From positions 1 to 64,000 of the forward strand of contig NZ_JADKRW010000004.1 of the NCBI RefSeq assembly GCF_015350995.1: DNA of 64,000 bases, given 5' to 3'. The translations under genes and the position numbers were made by a program. The notes beneath the pieces were generated by a model. It ran no database searches. It had not been told where the DNA came from and worked only from the letters and a program-made list of their open reading frames with translations. Of this stretch, positions 44,610 through 55,160 are shown piece by piece (position 1 is the stretch's first letter; every line of letters starts with the position of its first letter). This DNA is from Curtobacterium sp. VKM Ac-1393 (GTDB taxonomy: Bacteria > Actinomycetota > Actinomycetes > Actinomycetales > Microbacteriaceae).

Positions 44610-44615
44610 TAGGCT
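44610..44615 (+). promoter_or_regulatory. -10 box of the XPB helicase gene
   Basis: TAGGCT ends eight bases before the ATG at 44624, suggesting an independent, near-leaderless transcript besides read-through from the upstream gene. Confidence 0.4.
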
Positions 44616-44623
44616 GGCCGGTC

Positions 44624-46321
44624 ATGAACGGACCGCTGATCGTGCAGAGCGACCGCACCGTGCTCCTCGAGGTCGCACACCCCGACGCCGAGGACGCACG
44701 CCACGAGCTCGCGGCCTTCGCCGAACTCGAACGCGCTCCCGAGCACGTGCACACCTACCGCATCACCCGCCTCGGCCTGTGGAACGCCCGCGCCGCCGGA
44801 CACGACGCCGAGGCGATGATCGACACGCTCGAGCGCTTCGCGAAGTTCCCGGTGCCGCAGAGCGTGACCGTCGACATCCGCGACACGGTGTCGCGCTACG
44901 GCCGACTCGTCATCCGGCGTGAGGAACGCCCCGACGCCCCCGTCATCGCGAACTCCCCCACCGAGGAACTCGAGCGCCTGCCCGTGCTGCTGCTGACGGC
45001 CGAGGACCCTGCGGTGCTGGCCGAGGTGATCCGGTCGAAGCGGATCAAGCCGTTGCTCGGCGACATGCGGAACCCGTCCGAGGTGGAGCTGCAGCCGTGG
45101 GCGCGCGGGCAGATCAAGCAGGAGCTCGTGAAGCTCGGCTGGCCGGCCGAGGACCTGGCGGGCTACACCCCCGGGCAGCCGCACCCGATCGACCTGGACA
45201 CCACCGAGTGGCAGATGCGGCCGTACCAGGAGCAGGCCGTCGACACGTTCTTCGCACAGGGCTCCGGGGTCGTCGTGCTGCCCTGTGGCGCCGGCAAGAC
45301 CCTGGTGGGCGCCGGCGCGATGGCGACCGCGAAGGCGACCACGCTCATCCTGGTGACGAACACCGTCTCGGCCCGCCAGTGGCGGAACGAACTGCTGAAG
45401 CGCACGACGTTGCAGCCCGAGGACATCGGCGAGTACTCGGGCAGCGTCAAGGAGATCCGGCCGGTCACGATCGCGACTTACCAGATCCTCACCGCGCGCC
45501 GGAAGGGCGAGTACACGCACCTGTCGCTCCTCGACGCCCTCGACTGGGGGCTGATCGTGTACGACGAGGTACACCTGCTGCCGGCGCCGGTGTTCAAGCT
45601 CACCGCCGACCTGCAGGCACGCCGGCGCCTGGGCCTGACCGCGACGCTCGTGCGCGAGGACGGCCGCGAGGGCGACGTGTTCTCCCTGATCGGCCCGAAG
45701 CGTTACGACGCCCCGTGGAAGGAGATCGAGGCGCAGGGCTACATCTCGCCCGCCGAGTGCTACGAGGTGCGCATCGACCTGCCGCACCAGGACCGCCTGG
45801 AGTACGCGGCGTCGAGCGACGACGAGCGCTACCGGCTCGCCGCGACGTCACCGGCCAAGATCCCCGTCGTCCGCGAGCTCATCGAGAAGCACCGCGGCGA
45901 GCAGATCCTGGTGATCGGGCAGTACATCGACCAGCTCGACGCGCTCGCGGAGTCATTGGACGCGGCCGAGATCACGGGTTCGACCCCGGTCGACGAGCGC
46001 GAACGGCTCTACGACGCGTTCCGCGCCGGCGAGGTGGACGTGCTCGTGGTGTCGAAGGTGGCGAACTTCTCGATCGACCTGCCCGACGCGACCGTGGCGA
46101 TCCAGGTCTCCGGCTCGTTCGGATCCCGGCAAGAAGAGGCGCAGCGCCTCGGCCGGCTGCTCCGCCCGAACAAGGACGGCTTGCCGGCGTCGTTCTACAC
46201 GCTCGTGGCACGGGACACCGTCGACCAGGACTTCGCGCAGAACCGGCAGCGGTTCCTCGCCGAGCAGGGTTACTCCTACACGATCCTCGATGCTGACCAG
46301 GTCCAGGCGCCCGTGGGCTGA
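44624..46321 (+). CDS. XPB-type DNA repair helicase
   Basis: This 565-residue SF2 helicase has an N-terminal damage-recognition-like region (about residues 1-190), Walker A LPCGAGKTLVGAGAM (about 220-234), DEVH box VYDEVHLLP (about 313-321), LTATLVREDGREGD (about 337-350, RED motif) and motif VI EEAQRLGRLLRPNK (about 509-522). It unwinds DNA 3'-5' and in actinobacteria is implicated in nucleotide excision repair. It pairs with the helicase-associated protein upstream. Confidence 0.94.
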   Translation: MNGPLIVQSDRTVLLEVAHPDAEDARHELAAFAELERAPEHVHTYRITRLGLWNARAAGHDAEAMIDTLERFAKFPVPQSVTVDIRDTVSRYGRLVIRREERPDAPVIANSPTEELERLPVLLLTAEDPAVLAEVIRSKRIKPLLGDMRNPSEVELQPWARGQIKQELVKLGWPAEDLAGYTPGQPHPIDLDTTEWQMRPYQEQAVDTFFAQGSGVVVLPCGAGKTLVGAGAMATAKATTLILVTNTVSARQWRNELLKRTTLQPEDIGEYSGSVKEIRPVTIATYQILTARRKGEYTHLSLLDALDWGLIVYDEVHLLPAPVFKLTADLQARRRLGLTATLVREDGREGDVFSLIGPKRYDAPWKEIEAQGYISPAECYEVRIDLPHQDRLEYAASSDDERYRLAATSPAKIPVVRELIEKHRGEQILVIGQYIDQLDALAESLDAAEITGSTPVDERERLYDAFRAGEVDVLVVSKVANFSIDLPDATVAIQVSGSFGSRQEEAQRLGRLLRPNKDGLPASFYTLVARDTVDQDFAQNRQRFLAEQGYSYTILDADQVQAPVG

Positions 46322-46372
46322 CGTACGCACCCCTCTCAGGAAACCATTAGGGAACGGTCAGATGATAGGACC

Positions 46373-47068
46373 ATGAGCGATGGCCCCAAGATCCTGATCG
46401 TCGACGACGAACCGAACATCCGCGACCTCCTGACGACCTCGTTGCGCTTCGCCGGGTTCGCCGTCCGTGCCGTCGGCAACGGCGCCCAGGCGATCTCGGC
46501 CGTGCTCGAGGAAGAACCCGACCTGATCATCCTCGACGTGATGCTCCCCGACATGAACGGCTTCGGCGTCACCAAGCGCCTGCGGTCGTCGGGCTACACC
46601 TCGCCGATCCTGTTCCTCACCGCGAAGGACGACACCGAGGACAAGATCACCGGTCTCACCGTCGGTGGCGACGACTACGTCACCAAGCCGTTCTCGCTCG
46701 ACGAGATCGTCGCCCGCATCAAGGCGATCCTGCGCCGCACCATGAACGACGAGGAAGACGCGATCATCCGCGCCGGCGAGCTCACGATGGACCAGGACAC
46801 GCACGAGGTCACGATCGGCGACGCGCAGATCGAGCTCTCCCCCACCGAGTTCAAGCTGCTCCGCTACCTCATGCTCAACCCCAACCGCGTGCTGTCGAAG
46901 GCGCAGATCCTCGACCACGTGTGGGAGTACGACTTCAACGGCGACGCCGGCATCGTCGAGAGCTACATCTCGTACCTGCGTCGCAAGCTCGACCAGTACT
47001 CGGCCGAGCCGATCATCCAGACCAAGCGCGGCTTCGGCTACATGCTCAAGGCGTCCAAGGCCTCGTAG
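46373..47068 (+). CDS. OmpR-family response regulator
   Basis: This 231-residue protein has a receiver domain with acidic pocket IVDDE, phosphorylated Asp in IILDVMLPDM (about residue 55) and Lys in TKPFS (about 106), then a winged-helix DNA-binding domain (about 135-231, SPTEFKLLRYLMLNPNRVLSK). It is followed after 66 bases by a histidine kinase, making a two-component pair. The target promoters are unknown. Confidence 0.94.
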   Translation: MSDGPKILIVDDEPNIRDLLTTSLRFAGFAVRAVGNGAQAISAVLEEEPDLIILDVMLPDMNGFGVTKRLRSSGYTSPILFLTAKDDTEDKITGLTVGGDDYVTKPFSLDEIVARIKAILRRTMNDEEDAIIRAGELTMDQDTHEVTIGDAQIELSPTEFKLLRYLMLNPNRVLSKAQILDHVWEYDFNGDAGIVESYISYLRRKLDQYSAEPIIQTKRGFGYMLKASKAS

Positions 47069-47134
47069 CCCGTTCCGTTCTTCACGGCGGTCGTCCGGTT
47101 TCACCGGGCGGCCGCTGTCTATCGTTGGGGCAGC

Positions 47135-48832
47135 ATGCACACGCGAATGAGCCACTGGTGGGACGGGATCTCCCTGCGCACCAAAATCACCGGGATCACG
47201 GTGCTCCTGGTGGCGCTCGGACTGCTCGTCGCCGGGCTCGGCACGATGACCGTTCTGTCGACCTACCTGATGGCGCAGCTCGACAACAACGTCAAGGGCA
47301 CCACGGAGCAGCTCGAGGGCCAGAACATCAGCGACGGCGAGCAGTACTGCAAGCTGTCGGTCGTGCTGTCGCAGAGCGCCTACGTGGCCGCCTACGACGC
47401 CGACGGCGACAAGATCTGCCAGACGAAGGCGTCGAGCCGTCCGGACATCCGCGAACTCGACTTCGCCGCAGCGGCCCAGAACGGTTCGCGGTTCTCGCTC
47501 TACGACAGCCAGCACAACCACGAGTGGCGCGCCCAGGTCATCCCGGCGTCGCTGCAGAACCAGACGAGCGGCTCCACCGAAACGGGCTTCGTGCTCGTCG
47601 CGGTGTCGAGCGCCGACACCGACCAGACGATCCTGCGGTTCACCGCGATCTTCCTGAGCTTCGGTGCCTCGGTGATCCTGCTCGGTGCCATGCTCACCCG
47701 CCTGCTCGTCACCGCCACCTTCGACCCGCTGCGTGACGTGGAGGACACCGCCGCACGGTTCGCCGCCGGTGACTTCAACCAGCGCCTCGAGGCCGACACG
47801 CCCAACACCGAGGTCGGGCGTCTGAACCGCTCCCTCAACGTCATGCTCGAGCGCATCGACACCGCGTTCGAGGACCGCCAGCGCACCATCGACCAGATGC
47901 GCCGGTTCGTCGGCGACGCCTCGCACGAACTCCGCACGCCGCTGGTGTCCCTGCGCGGCTACGCCGAGCTGTACCGGATGGGCGCCCTGCGCAAGGAAGA
48001 GGACGTCGCGCAGGCGATGGAGCGCATCGAGAAGGAAGCGAAGCGCATGGGGCTGCTCGTGCAGGACCTGCTCCAGCTCGCCCGCATCGACGAGTCGAAG
48101 CCGCTCGAGCTCGGCCCGGTCGACCTCGTCGCGATCGCCCGCGACTCGGCGCTCGACACCATGGCCTCCAACCCGGACCGCGAGATCCAGGTGCTCGTCG
48201 AGGACGCCACGACCGGCGAGAGCGTCCCGCAGGCCGTCCGACCGAAGGCCTCGGCGTCGTCGGTGTCGTCTGCGGACACCGGGGAGCTCCCGCCCACGTC
48301 GCCCACCTCGGCGAACACCACCGGCCCGATCGCGTTCTCGCGGCAGACGATCGCCCGCCTCCGTGCGCGGCGGACCCGTGCGATGGACATCGAGGCCGGC
48401 GCAGCCCCCACCGACGAGACGACACCGCTGCCCACCGTCGTGATGCCGAAGCGGCCCCCGATCGTGCTGGCGGAGGAGAACAAGATCCGTCAGATCGTCA
48501 CGAACCTGATGGGCAACGCCATGCGGTTCACCGAGCACGACGACCCGATCGAGATCGGCATCGGCGTGGACGACGACCGCGGCATGGCCCACATCGACGT
48601 CATCGACCACGGCGAGGGGATCCCGGCGCAGCTCCGCGACAAGATCTTCCAGCGGTTCTGGCGTGCCGACACCTCGCGCGCGCGGGACACCGGCGGCTCG
48701 GGCCTCGGTCTCGCGATCGTGTCGGGCATCGTCGCCGCGCACCACGGTTCCGTCGAGGTCTTCGACACCCAGGGCGGTGGCGCGACCTTCCGCGTCTGGC
48801 TGCCGCTCCTGCCGCGCGACTACGCCGCCTGA
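47135..48832 (+). CDS. Sensor histidine kinase
   Basis: This 565-residue membrane kinase has two transmembrane helices (about residues 15-38 and 167-190) enclosing a sensor loop of about 130 residues with two Cys (QYCK, KICQ), then a HAMP linker, the H-box SHELRTPLVSLRGY (His about 263), N-box NKIRQIVTNLMGNAM and G boxes DHGEGIP and GGSGLGLAIV. About 70 low-complexity Ser/Thr/Ala residues (about 365-435) are inserted between the dimerisation and ATPase domains. It partners the response regulator upstream. Confidence 0.93.
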   Translation: MHTRMSHWWDGISLRTKITGITVLLVALGLLVAGLGTMTVLSTYLMAQLDNNVKGTTEQLEGQNISDGEQYCKLSVVLSQSAYVAAYDADGDKICQTKASSRPDIRELDFAAAAQNGSRFSLYDSQHNHEWRAQVIPASLQNQTSGSTETGFVLVAVSSADTDQTILRFTAIFLSFGASVILLGAMLTRLLVTATFDPLRDVEDTAARFAAGDFNQRLEADTPNTEVGRLNRSLNVMLERIDTAFEDRQRTIDQMRRFVGDASHELRTPLVSLRGYAELYRMGALRKEEDVAQAMERIEKEAKRMGLLVQDLLQLARIDESKPLELGPVDLVAIARDSALDTMASNPDREIQVLVEDATTGESVPQAVRPKASASSVSSADTGELPPTSPTSANTTGPIAFSRQTIARLRARRTRAMDIEAGAAPTDETTPLPTVVMPKRPPIVLAEENKIRQIVTNLMGNAMRFTEHDDPIEIGIGVDDDRGMAHIDVIDHGEGIPAQLRDKIFQRFWRADTSRARDTGGSGLGLAIVSGIVAAHHGSVEVFDTQGGGATFRVWLPLLPRDYAA

Positions 48833-48876
48833 CGCGCGCCCGCGGCCCGGCCCGGCCCTGGCCGCGGGCCTCGGGC

Positions 48877-48943
48877 CGCCGGGCCATCCCGCCCCGTCCC
48901 GCCGGGCCATCCCGCCCGCCCGTCCCGCCGGGCCATCCCGCCC
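48877..48943. repeat. GCCGGGCCATCCCGCC tandem repeat
   Basis: Three imperfect tandem copies of GCCGGGCCATCCCGCC separated by CCGTCC-like linkers follow the histidine kinase gene and abut the left inverted repeat at 48944. Confidence 0.6.
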
Positions 48944-49023
48944 GGTCACAACACCCCGCTCGACACCGCCGAGCGGTCACGATCTGTCGTCTGCGCGCTC
49001 GGCGGCCGACAGTTCGTGACCGC
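48944..49023. repeat. Left inverted repeat of the endonuclease-like gene
   Basis: The outer 18 bases GGTCACAACACCCCGCTC and the inner CGCCGAGCGGTCAC recur in inverse orientation at 50140-50225. The unit also contains its own hairpin (GCGGTCACGA at 48973-48982 pairing with 49014-49023). It sits just beyond the 3' end of the gene at 49092-49988. Confidence 0.75.
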
Positions 49024-49091
49024 CCGACGACCGGCTGACGACGCGTCGTGACCGCGCGACGAGCCGTTTCCCTGCGCGGCGATCGCGACGA

Positions 49092-49988
49092 TCACGCTGA
49101 CAGCCGACGACTTCTGACCGCTCGGACCTCGAACGCCTGGCGAAGTCGCTCGAACAACACCGCGGGTCGGTGCGCATCCGATGCCGTCGCGTGGATCACG
49201 AGCCAGTCGTTCACCACGAACCCGTTGTCCCTCCGCTGATCGTGTCGGAAGGTGTCGCGCTCGCGGTGGTGATCGCCGTCGTACTCCAACGCGATGCCGA
49301 ACTCCGACCACGCCATGTCGACACGGCCGAGGAACTTCCCCGCACCGTCGTGCACGTCGATGTTCAGCTCCGGCTCGGGGAACCCCGCATCGACGACTGC
49401 CAGGCGGAGCCACGTCTCCTGAGGGGACTCCGCGCCGGGCCGGACGAGGTCCAGCGCACGCCGAGCAGCGAGCGCGAAGCGTGTTCCAGCTCGGATCGAC
49501 GCGCGGAGGTCGTCCGCCGTCGCCAGCCCGGCAGGTCCGACGAGGTGGTCCCCGATCGCGACCAGCGCGTCACGTTGGAGCACTCCGGCGCACTCGAACC
49601 ACATCTGTGCGGGGACGCTGACCGGGAGCCCGCGGTGTTCGACGGTCCTTGGTCGGTCCAGGCGGTGTGCGGCCACGCCGGGCCGCCGCATCCTGTACCC
49701 GTCCCTCGTGGTCGAGACGTGCACCGGGCTGACCGAGCGCACCGACTGCGGCAGTGGCGCGCCCCATATCTCGGCGGCGGTCGTGTGACTGAAGAACTGG
49801 TCGGGACGCATGACCAGGGCGACGGCGTCGATGAAGTCCACCGAGTCGATCTGGGCACGCACACCGTGGACCGGGGCTGCCAGGTCGGCGCGTCGAAGTC
49901 GTTCCCGATCGATGCCGTGCTCCACCGCATCGGCCACGCGGAAGGTGGAACGGTCGAACGGAGCGGGAAGGCGACGGGCAGCTGGCAT
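49092..49988 (-). CDS. AbiEi-like/DUF559-type endonuclease-fold protein
   Basis: This 298-residue protein has an N-terminal helix-turn-helix-like region (about residues 12-45, VADAVEHGIDRERLRRADL), a middle AbiEi-type region and a C-terminal restriction-endonuclease-like core: FLGRVDMAWSEFGIALEYDGDHH (about 233-255, with the Asp...Glu pattern and an added His pair) and VVNDWLVIHATASD (about 270-283). Similar multi-copy proteins occur in actinobacterial genomes without proven function. Cleavage of DNA is inferred from the fold. It lies between two imperfect inverted repeats. Confidence 0.7.
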   Translation of the reverse strand: MPAARRLPAPFDRSTFRVADAVEHGIDRERLRRADLAAPVHGVRAQIDSVDFIDAVALVMRPDQFFSHTTAAEIWGAPLPQSVRSVSPVHVSTTRDGYRMRRPGVAAHRLDRPRTVEHRGLPVSVPAQMWFECAGVLQRDALVAIGDHLVGPAGLATADDLRASIRAGTRFALAARRALDLVRPGAESPQETWLRLAVVDAGFPEPELNIDVHDGAGKFLGRVDMAWSEFGIALEYDGDHHRERDTFRHDQRRDNGFVVNDWLVIHATASDAHRPAVLFERLRQAFEVRAVRSRRLSA

Positions 49989-50139
49989 GCCGTCATGGTC
50001 GCTGCCGGGGACGCAAACCGACCTCGCGCGCTCGGAACCTGTGGAGGACAAGGTGATCCGGGCCTCCTGTGTGGGAGAGACGGCCCCAGACACCCGCAAG
50101 CCGCACGCACGAGCCGGCCAGGACTCCCCTCTGCTGCGC

Positions 50140-50225
50140 CGCCGAGCGGTCACAATGTGTCGACTGGAACGGGCCGAACCGACGGTTTGTGACCGCTCGG
50201 CGAACTTGAGCGGGGTGTTGTGACC
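50140..50225. repeat. Right inverted repeat of the endonuclease-like gene
   Basis: The inverse copy of 48944-49023: the outer GAGCGGGGTGTTGTGACC (50208-50225) and the inner segment match. Internally a perfect 16-bp stem (CGCCGAGCGGTCACAA at 50140-50155 with 50187-50202) forms a long hairpin. The rest of the 330-base gap between this gene and groEL, 49989-50139 and 50226-50270, holds nothing else I can identify. Confidence 0.75.
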
Positions 50226-50270
50226 TCCCGCCCCGCCCGCCCCACCCGCACCCCTGCCAACCCGCACGCA

Positions 50271-50305
50271 GAAGGGCCCCGCACGCTGCGCGTGCGGGGC
50301 CCTTC
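50271..50305. terminator. groEL terminator
   Basis: GAAGGGCCCCGCACG pairs perfectly with CGTGCGGGGCCCTTC (15 bp, loop CTGCG), 13 bases beyond the groEL stop codon. Confidence 0.9.
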
Positions 50306-50317
50306 GAGCAGGACTGC

Positions 50318-52201
<1,884 letters not shown>

Positions 52202-52405
52202 TCAGGCGGGTCGGACTGCCTCCGCCTGCGGGCCCTTCGACCCGGTGCCGACGTCGAACACCACTGCCTGACCCTCCTCGAGGACCTTGTAACCCGACAT
52301 GTCGATGGCCGAGTAGTGCACGAACACGTCCTGACCGCCTCCATCCACGGTGATGAAGCCGAAGCCCTTTTCAGCGTTGAACCACTTCACGGTTCCGTTG
52401 GCCAT
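52202..52405 (-). CDS. cspA: Cold-shock protein, CspA type
   Basis: This 67-residue single OB-fold protein has [15 protein letters not shown] (about residues 5-19, RNP1) and DVFVHYSAI (about 26-34, RNP2). It binds RNA and single-stranded DNA and acts as an RNA chaperone. A GGGAG ribosome site precedes the ATG at 52405. The upstream 200 bases contain no gene and probably hold a long 5' leader, as usual for csp genes, though no conserved leader motif could be confirmed. Confidence 0.95.
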   Translation of the reverse strand: MANGTVKWFNAEKGFGFITVDGGGQDVFVHYSAIDMSGYKVLEEGQAVVFDVGTGSKGPQAEAVRPA

Positions 52406-52579
52406 GATCTCTTGCTCCCTGGTACTGCTGTGCGAACGACGTGTTCGTCGTCTGCATGGGACTCTGACCGAACAGACCCGATCAGGCAAGAGGTATGACG
52501 TTGTTTCACGTCGATGCCGTCAGAAATCAACGTGCCTGAAACACAGCCGTCACACAATGCGCGAAAAACGCGGCGCGGC

Positions 52580-52612
52580 GGGTCAGCCCAGGGTCAGCCC
52601 AGGGTCAGCCCG
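52580..52612. repeat. 11-bp tandem repeat at the end of the LytR_C gene
   Basis: Three copies of GGGTCAGCCCA (the last ends in G) span the stop codon of the LytR_C gene. On the minus strand each copy contains TGA, and the 11-base period puts these in three different frames. Confidence 0.75.
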
Positions 52613-53210
52613 TGTAGTCGGCACCGAGCACGACGCTCACGTCAGCGTTCGGGAACGCCGTCGACTGCTGCACGGCGGTGACCCCGAGCTGCTTCGCGAT
52701 GCCCTGGGCGACCGCTGCCTGCGCGGCCTGCTGGTAGTACACGATCGTCGAGGTCGACCCGGTCGTGCCGGCGTCCCCCGTCGAGGCGACCTGCCAGCCG
52801 GCACCGGTCAGCGTCGCACTGGCGCGGGCGGCGAGGCCGGAGGTCGTCGTGCCGTTCAGGACGACGACGGTGGTGGTGCCCTGCTGGGCCGGTGTCGCGG
52901 CGGCGGCACCCGAATCGGCACCCGTCCCGGCCGACGACGACGCGGACGGCTTCGGGGTGGCGGACGCCGACGGCCTCGACGTCGCCGACGAGCTCGCCGA
53001 CCCCGTGGGCGAGTCCGACCCGTTGAACGAGTAGCTGCCGTTCAGCAGCGCGAGGACGAGCACACCGACCCCGACGAGCACGCCGGTGGCCAGGGCCGCC
53101 CAGGCGAACGCGATCCAGCCACGACCGCGACGCTGGGCACCGCGGTGCGCGCCGACCCGTGGGCCGTCGGCGACGTCGTCGAACCGGTCTCGGGGGAATC
53201 TGGTGCTCAT
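52605..53210 (-). CDS. LytR_C-domain membrane protein
   Basis: This 201-residue protein has a cytosolic basic N-terminus (about residues 1-30), one membrane helix (about 32-56), a Ser/Ala/Thr-rich linker (about 62-108) and a C-terminal LytR_C domain (about 110-200, VVVLNGTTTSGLAARASATL and VVLGADYTG). LytR_C domains accompany cell-wall polymer ligases in actinobacteria and may bind a wall component. The ATG overlaps the DUF3263 stop by four bases. Confidence 0.88.
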   Translation of the reverse strand: MSTRFPRDRFDDVADGPRVGAHRGAQRRGRGWIAFAWAALATGVLVGVGVLVLALLNGSYSFNGSDSPTGSASSSATSRPSASATPKPSASSSAGTGADSGAAAATPAQQGTTTVVVLNGTTTSGLAARASATLTGAGWQVASTGDAGTTGSTSTIVYYQQAAQAAVAQGIAKQLGVTAVQQSTAFPNADVSVVLGADYTG

Positions 53211-53617
53211 CGTTCCTCTTCACGTCCTTCGGGGGCCGCTCCGGGCGCGACGAAGCTGCGCGTGGCACGGGCGCTGGTGCGCGCGTGCCGGAGCCGCTGC
53301 AGCCTGGTGACGAGCTGCGGGTCGTAGGCCAGTGCCGCGGGCGAGTCGATCACGCGGTTCAGCACCTGGTAGTAGCGCGCCGCCGACATCTCGAACTCGA
53401 CCCGGATCTCCGCTTCCTTCGTGCGGTCGTGCCGCGCCCGGTCGTGCTCGAACGACAGCACGTGCTTGGCGAGCTCACTGAGTTCGTCGACGCTGCGCTG
53501 CTCGTCGGTGGGGCTGGCGGTCACGGCGGTTCCGATCACGGTCGGGTAACGGGTCTCGCACATCGTAGGGGTGGAGAGCATCACGACCCTGGCACGGTGC
53601 TGGACTGTCGCCAACAC
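53207..53617 (-). CDS. DUF3263-family protein
   Basis: The core of this protein (LSELAKHVLSFEHDRARH ... FEMSAARYYQVLNRVIDSP ... PQLVTRLQRLRHARTS) is the DUF3263 helical domain, usually encoded next to LytR_C genes and probably DNA-binding. The first 35 residues or so are uncertain. A GTG at 53617 lies three bases after the upstream gene's stop, while ATGs at 53581 and 53563 are alternatives, and none has a clear ribosome site. It is coupled to the LytR_C gene by a four-base overlap. Confidence 0.75.
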   Translation of the reverse strand: MLATVQHRARVVMLSTPTMCETRYPTVIGTAVTASPTDEQRSVDELSELAKHVLSFEHDRARHDRTKEAEIRVEFEMSAARYYQVLNRVIDSPAALAYDPQLVTRLQRLRHARTSARATRSFVAPGAAPEGREEER

Positions 53618-53620
53618 CGG

Positions 53621-54625
53621 TCACAGGTTCGGATCGCGCAGCCACCGCACGCGCACGCCGAACGGGTCGGAGACGGCCACGGCGACACCGTCGAGCGAGG
53701 CCGTCGCGAACGCGTCCGGGTCGGCGGCGTCGACGTCGTCCGGCAGCGTCGCCGCCACCCCGCGCAGGATCCCGGTCCGCTCGAGCGCGATCCAGTGCAC
53801 GCCGCGTTCACGCACGCGGTCCACGAACCGCTGGCGGTCGGCGCCCGGCACGTAGACCAGGGTGCCCGTGGTCAGGACAACCGGCTCCACGTCGTCCGGC
53901 AGGGCGTCCAGTGCGCGGTCGAGGTCACCCGGCAACGTGCCGACGAGCCGGACGGGAGGCACGGCGAGCGTCGCGCGCGCCGCCTGACGCATCAGGGCGG
54001 TCCGGTCCAGGGCCTCTGGCGGGACCGCCTCGACGAGACGGTCGAACGCGCCGTCGGCTGCGAGGTCGATCGGGTTCGGGTCGAGCGCGACCCGTGCGCC
54101 GATCGATATCGGCGAGTTCGCCGGCGCGGGGGTGTCGCCGGTGACGTCGACGACCAGTCGGATCGAGGGGTCGGCCACCGCCGTGTGCATCCGCACGAGG
54201 TCGGCCCCAGGTCCCGTCCGGTGGTCCACGGTCACCCGGTCCGGGATCGAGCACAGGCCGGCCGCAGCGCCGGCGTCGACCAGGCCGAGCGGCCGCGAGG
54301 CCCGCGCGGCGAGCGCCGCGAACAGCGGGACGACGGGGCCGAGCCGTCGCGGGTCGTTGGCCTGCACCGTGGCGGAGGCGAGCGCCGCGACCAGGGCGGG
54401 GCGGGCCTCCCGTCCGATCGCGCGCAGCGCACCGGGGTCCGACGGGTCCGCGCCCAGCCGCCGCGCGACCGCGAAGAACAGCTCCGGCTGCCGCTGCTGC
54501 TCGGGGACCTCGGCGAGGAGCGCGACCAGCGCGGCGTCGATGGAACGTGCCCACGCGGCGTAGGACGGCGAGACCGGCTCGATGCGGTCGGCGTACGCGG
54601 CGTACCGGGCTCGCGTGTCCGTCAC
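53621..54625 (-). CDS. DUF2332-family protein
   Basis: This 334-residue protein has the DUF2332 pattern (YAAWARSIDAALVALLAEVP, FRPVVP-like LGPVVPLFAAL, GLVDAGAAAGLCS and GTLVYVPG). The glycine-rich GAAAGLC segment suggests a nucleotide- or SAM-binding fold, but the function is unknown. The start is GTG at 54625, overlapping the acetyltransferase stop by four bases. It contains two isolated family-A repeat arms (about 53949 and 54407). Confidence 0.85.
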   Translation of the reverse strand: MTDTRARYAAYADRIEPVSPSYAAWARSIDAALVALLAEVPEQQRQPELFFAVARRLGADPSDPGALRAIGREARPALVAALASATVQANDPRRLGPVVPLFAALAARASRPLGLVDAGAAAGLCSIPDRVTVDHRTGPGADLVRMHTAVADPSIRLVVDVTGDTPAPANSPISIGARVALDPNPIDLAADGAFDRLVEAVPPEALDRTALMRQAARATLAVPPVRLVGTLPGDLDRALDALPDDVEPVVLTTGTLVYVPGADRQRFVDRVRERGVHWIALERTGILRGVAATLPDDVDAADPDAFATASLDGVAVAVSDPFGVRVRWLRDPNL

Positions 54626-55095
54626 CGCGCGGGCCGGTGCATGCCGACGTGACGGATGCCGGCCTCGTCGTAGGGCTCCCCGAACCGGACGAAGCCGTGC
54701 CGTTCGTAGAGTGCGGCGACGTACTCCTGCGCGTGCAGGACGAAGGGGTCGTGTCCGTGGGCCGCGAGCACGGCGCCGACGAGCCGGCCGGCGATGCCCT
54801 GCCCACGGTGGTCCGGGTGCGTCACGACCCGGCCGATCACCCACGCCGGGGGCGCCGCCTCGGCCGGGTGGACCTCGTCCGCAGCCGGACGGATCAGCCG
54901 CAGGTACCCAACCGCATCGGTGTCGGTACCGAACCACCAGTGCTCGGTCTCGGGCTCGCGGTCTCGGCCGTCGTAGTCCTCGGCCGTCACCCGTTGTTCG
55001 AGTGCGAAGACGCGGTTCCGGAGCACCACGATGCCGTACAGTTCGTCCGTCGTCAGACGGGTCCAGCGGGCACGGTGCACGGAATGCTCGGACAT
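54622..55095 (-). CDS. GNAT acetyltransferase, ElaA-like
   Basis: This 157-residue protein has the ElaA-type N-terminus (LYGIVVLRNRVFALEQRV, about residues 19-36) and the acetyl-CoA loop VVTHPDHRGQGIAGRL (about 90-105), with FVLHAQEYVAALYERHGF near the end. It transfers an acetyl group to an unknown amine. The start at 55095 lies seven bases after a TAAACT box. It is the first gene of a four-gene coupled cluster with DUF2332, DUF3263 and LytR_C. Confidence 0.9.
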   Translation of the reverse strand: MSEHSVHRARWTRLTTDELYGIVVLRNRVFALEQRVTAEDYDGRDREPETEHWWFGTDTDAVGYLRLIRPAADEVHPAEAAPPAWVIGRVVTHPDHRGQGIAGRLVGAVLAAHGHDPFVLHAQEYVAALYERHGFVRFGEPYDEAGIRHVGMHRPAR

Positions 55096-55102
55096 CGCAG
55101 CG

Positions 55103-55108
55103 AGTTTA
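55103..55108 (-). promoter_or_regulatory. -10 box of the GNAT-led cluster (leaderless)
   Basis: On the minus strand TAAACT ends seven bases before the ATG at 55095. Confidence 0.45.
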
Positions 55109-55160
55109 GTGAAGTGGTCGGGAGTGCCCGGAAGAACCCGACCGGAAGCAGGAGGAAACC

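Noticed and set aside
46358-48949. Very long minus-strand open frame (863 codons) opposite the two-component system
   Set aside because: It is an antisense shadow of the high-GC response regulator and kinase genes, which have clear domains and correct codon bias.
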